From contig CAYVUI010000100.1 of NCBI GenBank assembly GCA_964454745.1, positions 1-16,930 of the forward strand: a DNA stretch of 16,930 nucleotides, read 5' to 3'. The DNA is from CAYVUI01 sp964454745. Its GTDB lineage: Bacteria; Planctomycetota; Phycisphaerae; Sedimentisphaerales; Anaerohalosphaeraceae. The position numbers were made by a program, and so were the translations under genes. Positions 15,032 through 16,930 of this stretch are shown one piece after another (the stretch's first letter is position 1; the number at the start of each line of letters is the position of its first letter). Below the pieces are notes generated by a model, which saw nothing but the letters and a program-made list of their open reading frames with translations, did no database searches and was not told the DNA's origin.

Positions 15032-15324
15032 ACCGTTTCACATGTACCCTCCAAATGGCTTGCAAGGTAGAGTGTGCTCCCTGTCCTGAGCAATGTCGAA
15101 GGATGCCCACGCGCATAGAATCAGCCCGTAGGATGTCGTTGATTTCGTTTGGCGAAGCCATCGAAAGAAACGCATGCTGATAAACGTAACCTTGCACCCC
15201 ACGCGGTGCAGATCGTAGGATGAGGTAAAATACTCTGTTCATTTTACCCATGCTGATAAATTTCAACCCTGTACCCCACGTGGTGCAGGGAAATAAGCCC
15301 CGGCCGCAGGCCATTCCATGCTCT
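15003..15324. repeat. Composite intergenic repeat, copy II, with insertions
   Basis: It has the same module order as copy I (14756-14916) but is about twice as long. A 24-bp segment (15081-15104) interrupts the point that is contiguous in copy I. An additional GCTGATAA...CACC-CCACGC-GGTG module lies at 15176-15215 before the full one at 15252-15324. The 5' hairpin is shared with the tandem 38-bp unit. The last part includes GGCC-GCA-GGCC (15302-15312). Confidence 0.6.
15150..15160. repeat. GAA-triloop hairpin
   Basis: TGGC-GAA-GCCA is a short perfect 4-bp stem with the same loop as the hairpins at 58-70, 243-257 and 15353-15365. On its own it could be chance; it is listed because the loop recurs in the non-coding DNA of this window. 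Confidence 0.3.
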
Positions 15325-15352
15325 CCTTTCAACTTTCTACTGTCTACTCTCT

Positions 15353-15365
15353 GGCCCGAAGGGCC
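15353..15365. repeat. GAA-triloop hairpin
   Basis: GGCCC-GAA-GGGCC is a perfect 5-bp GC stem with a GAA loop, just before copy 2 of the dispersed 60-bp repeat. There is no T-run to make it a terminator. Confidence 0.45.
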
Positions 15366-15376
15366 CAGCCACCATC

Positions 15377-15436
15377 CCAAACCCGCCCACTTCAACATCG
15401 CAAATCATCACGTAACCAACTGTACTCGTTTATAAT
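15377..15436. repeat. Dispersed 60-bp repeat, copy 2
   Basis: Direct-orientation partner of 133-192, 53 of 60 positions identical with no gaps. It is followed by GCGTCATCTGCGTTT (15446-15460), related to the phrases that follow copy 1. It ends about 65 bp before the stop of the dockerin-tailed gene, and the pair lies outside both ends of the minus-strand cluster. Confidence 0.75.
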
Positions 15437-15471
15437 CAAAAAACAGCGTCATCTGCGTTTAAAAATACTAT

Positions 15472-15499
15472 TCCAAACCGCAGGCGAGTCGAATTTGGA
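15472..15499 (-). terminator. Weak candidate terminator of the dockerin-tailed gene
   Basis: Three bases after the stop codon (minus strand) TCCAAA pairs with TTTGGA across a 16-nt loop, and a short T-run (TATTTTT) follows a few bases later. The stem is short and AT-rich, so efficiency is doubtful. Confidence 0.25.
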
Positions 15500-15502
15500 G
15501 AA

Positions 15503-16930
15503 TCACTCCATCCAATTCCATCCAAAGATCACAAAATCCTCGAAATCAGTAACACCATTTCTATCAAGGTCACTGGCCACAGGTAATTCTTCCATCAGCC
15601 AGTCCATTGCAAACTCATTCAAATCAAATGAATTTATGTAATTATCATTGTTTAAGTCCGCGATATTTCCTGCGGTTGAGCTGGACATACTTGCCTCAGG
15701 CGTACCGCCGTAATAGCCCATATTGATCCGCTTGCCATGAGGCCACAGTTCTTCCCTCCAGCCAACCGAAAATTCTCCGGTATCAATGCATTGGCTGGTT
15801 ACGTCATCAAAAACCCACTGGCACGTTTCAGGGTTCCACCGCCCATATTCGGATTTGAGATGAAAATCATCTTGAAGCGGATTGACAAACAAAGGGTCAA
15901 AATCGACATCGCTTATTGAATTACTCCAACTGCTGGTAAAGCTATGAATATTACTATAAGAAATCGTTACTCGCCCGGATGTCATATCCCAATAAGCTTC
16001 TATTGGTTCATTATGTAAAAAATTACTGTTCTTCAGGTAAACGTTCTTGTTTCCCCTGAAATGAAATGCCCCTCCGTTCGCCTTTGTCGTATTGCCGTAA
16101 AACGTACAATTAATGATATTGGTAAGTGCATGAAGCACAAACACTCCCCCGCCTCCGCCGGAATTACCCATCGCAAAGTTATCAACCACCAAACAGTTTT
16201 TCATTGTAATATCACATACCGGCTCTCCGGCAAGTGACACGCCTCCCCCGCGATTATAACCTGAACAGGCATTATTTTTAATGAAACAATTTTCAAGAAC
16301 GGGTGTTTCACCATACGAAATGTTAATACCTCCACCAGAACCTTCATAAGCCCGATTTCCGGTGATTGTACAATTATAAATTTTTATCGAATTGCCACTT
16401 TGTCCGTTTATACCACCTCCGCTATATTTTGCATCATTATCATCTATAATGCAATTTTGAATTGTTGACTTCCATCCCACATAAATCCCTCCACCAGTAT
16501 TATCCGCCTCATTTCCCTGAATGATACAATTTTGAATAGTAGTATAAGTAGGTTGGCAATAGATCCCGCCACCATGTCCATAATCACCGCTCCAGCCGTT
16601 GGTTATCGTAAAACCATCAATCATAGAACCTGTCGGTTCAAGGTTGGTTAAGATAAATCCTCGGCCATTTTTCTGGGGATCAATAATGCAGCCTTCGGGT
16701 CCGTTTTCACTTCGCACAATGATTTCTTTTCCGAAAAAATCAATATTATAATTCCCGGGTCCGGTATACCGGCCATCTGCAACCCAAATAGTCTGGCCTT
16801 CTGTTGCCTCATTAATTGCAGATTGAATCGTCGAATATTCCGCTGGAACATGCAATCCCTCCGGCACATCCCCGGTACTGAATGAATAACAAGGGCCGCT
16901 GTCAGGATCTGTTCCAGCATTTCCTACAGC
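15503..16930 (-). CDS. Dockerin-tailed right-handed beta-helix protein (5' end beyond window)
   Basis: 475 codons are visible. A GTG at 16867 could be read as a start, but the frame stays open to the window edge with plausible sequence (GTDPDSGPCYSFSTGDVPEGLH), so the real N terminus and any signal peptide lie outside. VPAEYSTIQSAINEATEGQTIWVADGRYTG is the usual opening of surface beta-helix proteins. Coils with repeated NCxIxxNxA...GGGI(Y/N) units follow, similar to Pmp-like repeats. The last 50 residues, from DLNNDNYINSFDLNEF to DLDRNGVTDFEDFVIFGWNWM, form two calcium-loop/helix segments of a dockerin-like domain. Such C-terminal tails are common on secreted Phycisphaerae proteins (family knowledge), where cohesin partners are often unknown. 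It is probably secreted and carbohydrate-binding or adhesive; no catalytic residues can be named. It is on the same strand as the sulfatase cluster but separated by about 950 bp of repeats. Confidence 0.85.
   Translation of the reverse strand, partial: AVGNAGTDPDSGPCYSFSTGDVPEGLHVPAEYSTIQSAINEATEGQTIWVADGRYTGPGNYNIDFFGKEIIVRSENGPEGCIIDPQKNGRGFILTNLEPTGSMIDGFTITNGWSGDYGHGGGIYCQPTYTTIQNCIIQGNEADNTGGGIYVGWKSTIQNCIIDDNDAKYSGGGINGQSGNSIKIYNCTITGNRAYEGSGGGINISYGETPVLENCFIKNNACSGYNRGGGVSLAGEPVCDITMKNCLVVDNFAMGNSGGGGGVFVLHALTNIINCTFYGNTTKANGGAFHFRGNKNVYLKNSNFLHNEPIEAYWDMTSGRVTISYSNIHSFTSSWSNSISDVDFDPLFVNPLQDDFHLKSEYGRWNPETCQWVFDDVTSQCIDTGEFSVGWREELWPHGKRINMGYYGGTPEASMSSSTAGNIADLNNDNYINSFDLNEFAMDWLMEELPVASDLDRNGVTDFEDFVIFGWNWME

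Larger units (their letters stand above)
14623..15502. other. Non-coding, repeat-dense spacer
   Basis: About 880 bp separate the sulfatase cluster from the dockerin-tailed gene. I find no supportable gene here. The stretch is a patchwork of composite repeats, hairpins, pyrimidine-rich tandem units and a copy of the dispersed 60-bp repeat, listed separately. The open frame on the minus strand through 14943-15398 reads through these repeats and is not protein-like. Confidence 0.7.

Noticed and set aside
14943..15398. 151-codon minus-strand open frame in the repeat region
   Set aside because: It reads through several copies of intergenic repeats and hairpins, and the product has no domain-like pattern; I treat it as chance.
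16865..16867. GTG as the start of the dockerin-tailed protein
   Set aside because: The frame continues open with protein-like sequence to the window edge, and a secreted protein would need a signal peptide upstream; the gene is cut by the window.

Overview
The window looks like chromosomal DNA of an anaerobic, polysaccharide-degrading bacterium of the Planctomycetota, most likely class Phycisphaerae (inference). The signs are two formylglycine-type sulfatases with Tat-like signals, two large secreted right-handed beta-helix proteins, a third beta-helix protein ending in a dockerin-like domain, a zinc-type UroD-fold protein, and intergenic DNA packed with short hairpins and composite repeats. 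No rRNA, tRNA, CRISPR array, transposase or integrase gene was seen.

Layout. 1-392 is non-coding and hairpin-rich. 393-2771 (+) is a secreted GH42-like protein whose two catalytic glutamates appear to be replaced. It converges, with a 4-bp gap, on a TauE/SafE-type anion exporter (2776-3546, -). From there to 14547 everything lies on the minus strand. In order of transcription: Tat sulfatase B (13078-14547), lipoprotein-like beta-helix protein 2 (10802-13024), Tat lipoprotein sulfatase A (9308-10798), a decayed sulfatase tail (9118-9279), beta-helix protein 1 (6918-9086), a UroD-family protein (5728-6897), a small membrane protein of unknown function (5178-5639) and a GPH-family sugar symporter (3699-5165). 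14623-15502 is non-coding and dense in repeats. 15503-16930 (-) is the 3' part of a dockerin-tailed beta-helix protein that runs off the window.

How the genes may work together (inference). The secreted sulfatases and beta-helix proteins (the latter resembling GH141-type or other beta-helix carbohydrate enzymes) would desulfate and cut a sulfated polysaccharide. The GPH symporter would import the released sugars, and the TauE-type carrier could expel sulfite, sulfate or an organosulfonate. The UroD-fold protein carries a methyltransferase-like zinc signature (HxC...H), not the haem-synthesis RQAGR motif, so it may handle methyl groups from methylated sugars.

The most notable structural finding is a remnant of a sulfatase 3' end between sulfatase A and beta-helix 1. 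It is about 83% identical at nucleotide level to the end of sulfatase B. These two tails form direct repeats around an AT-richer two-gene module (beta-helix 2 plus sulfatase A), which points to insertion or cassette duplication. A second direct repeat of 60 bp (53/60 identical) lies near each end of the window, outside the whole minus-strand cluster.
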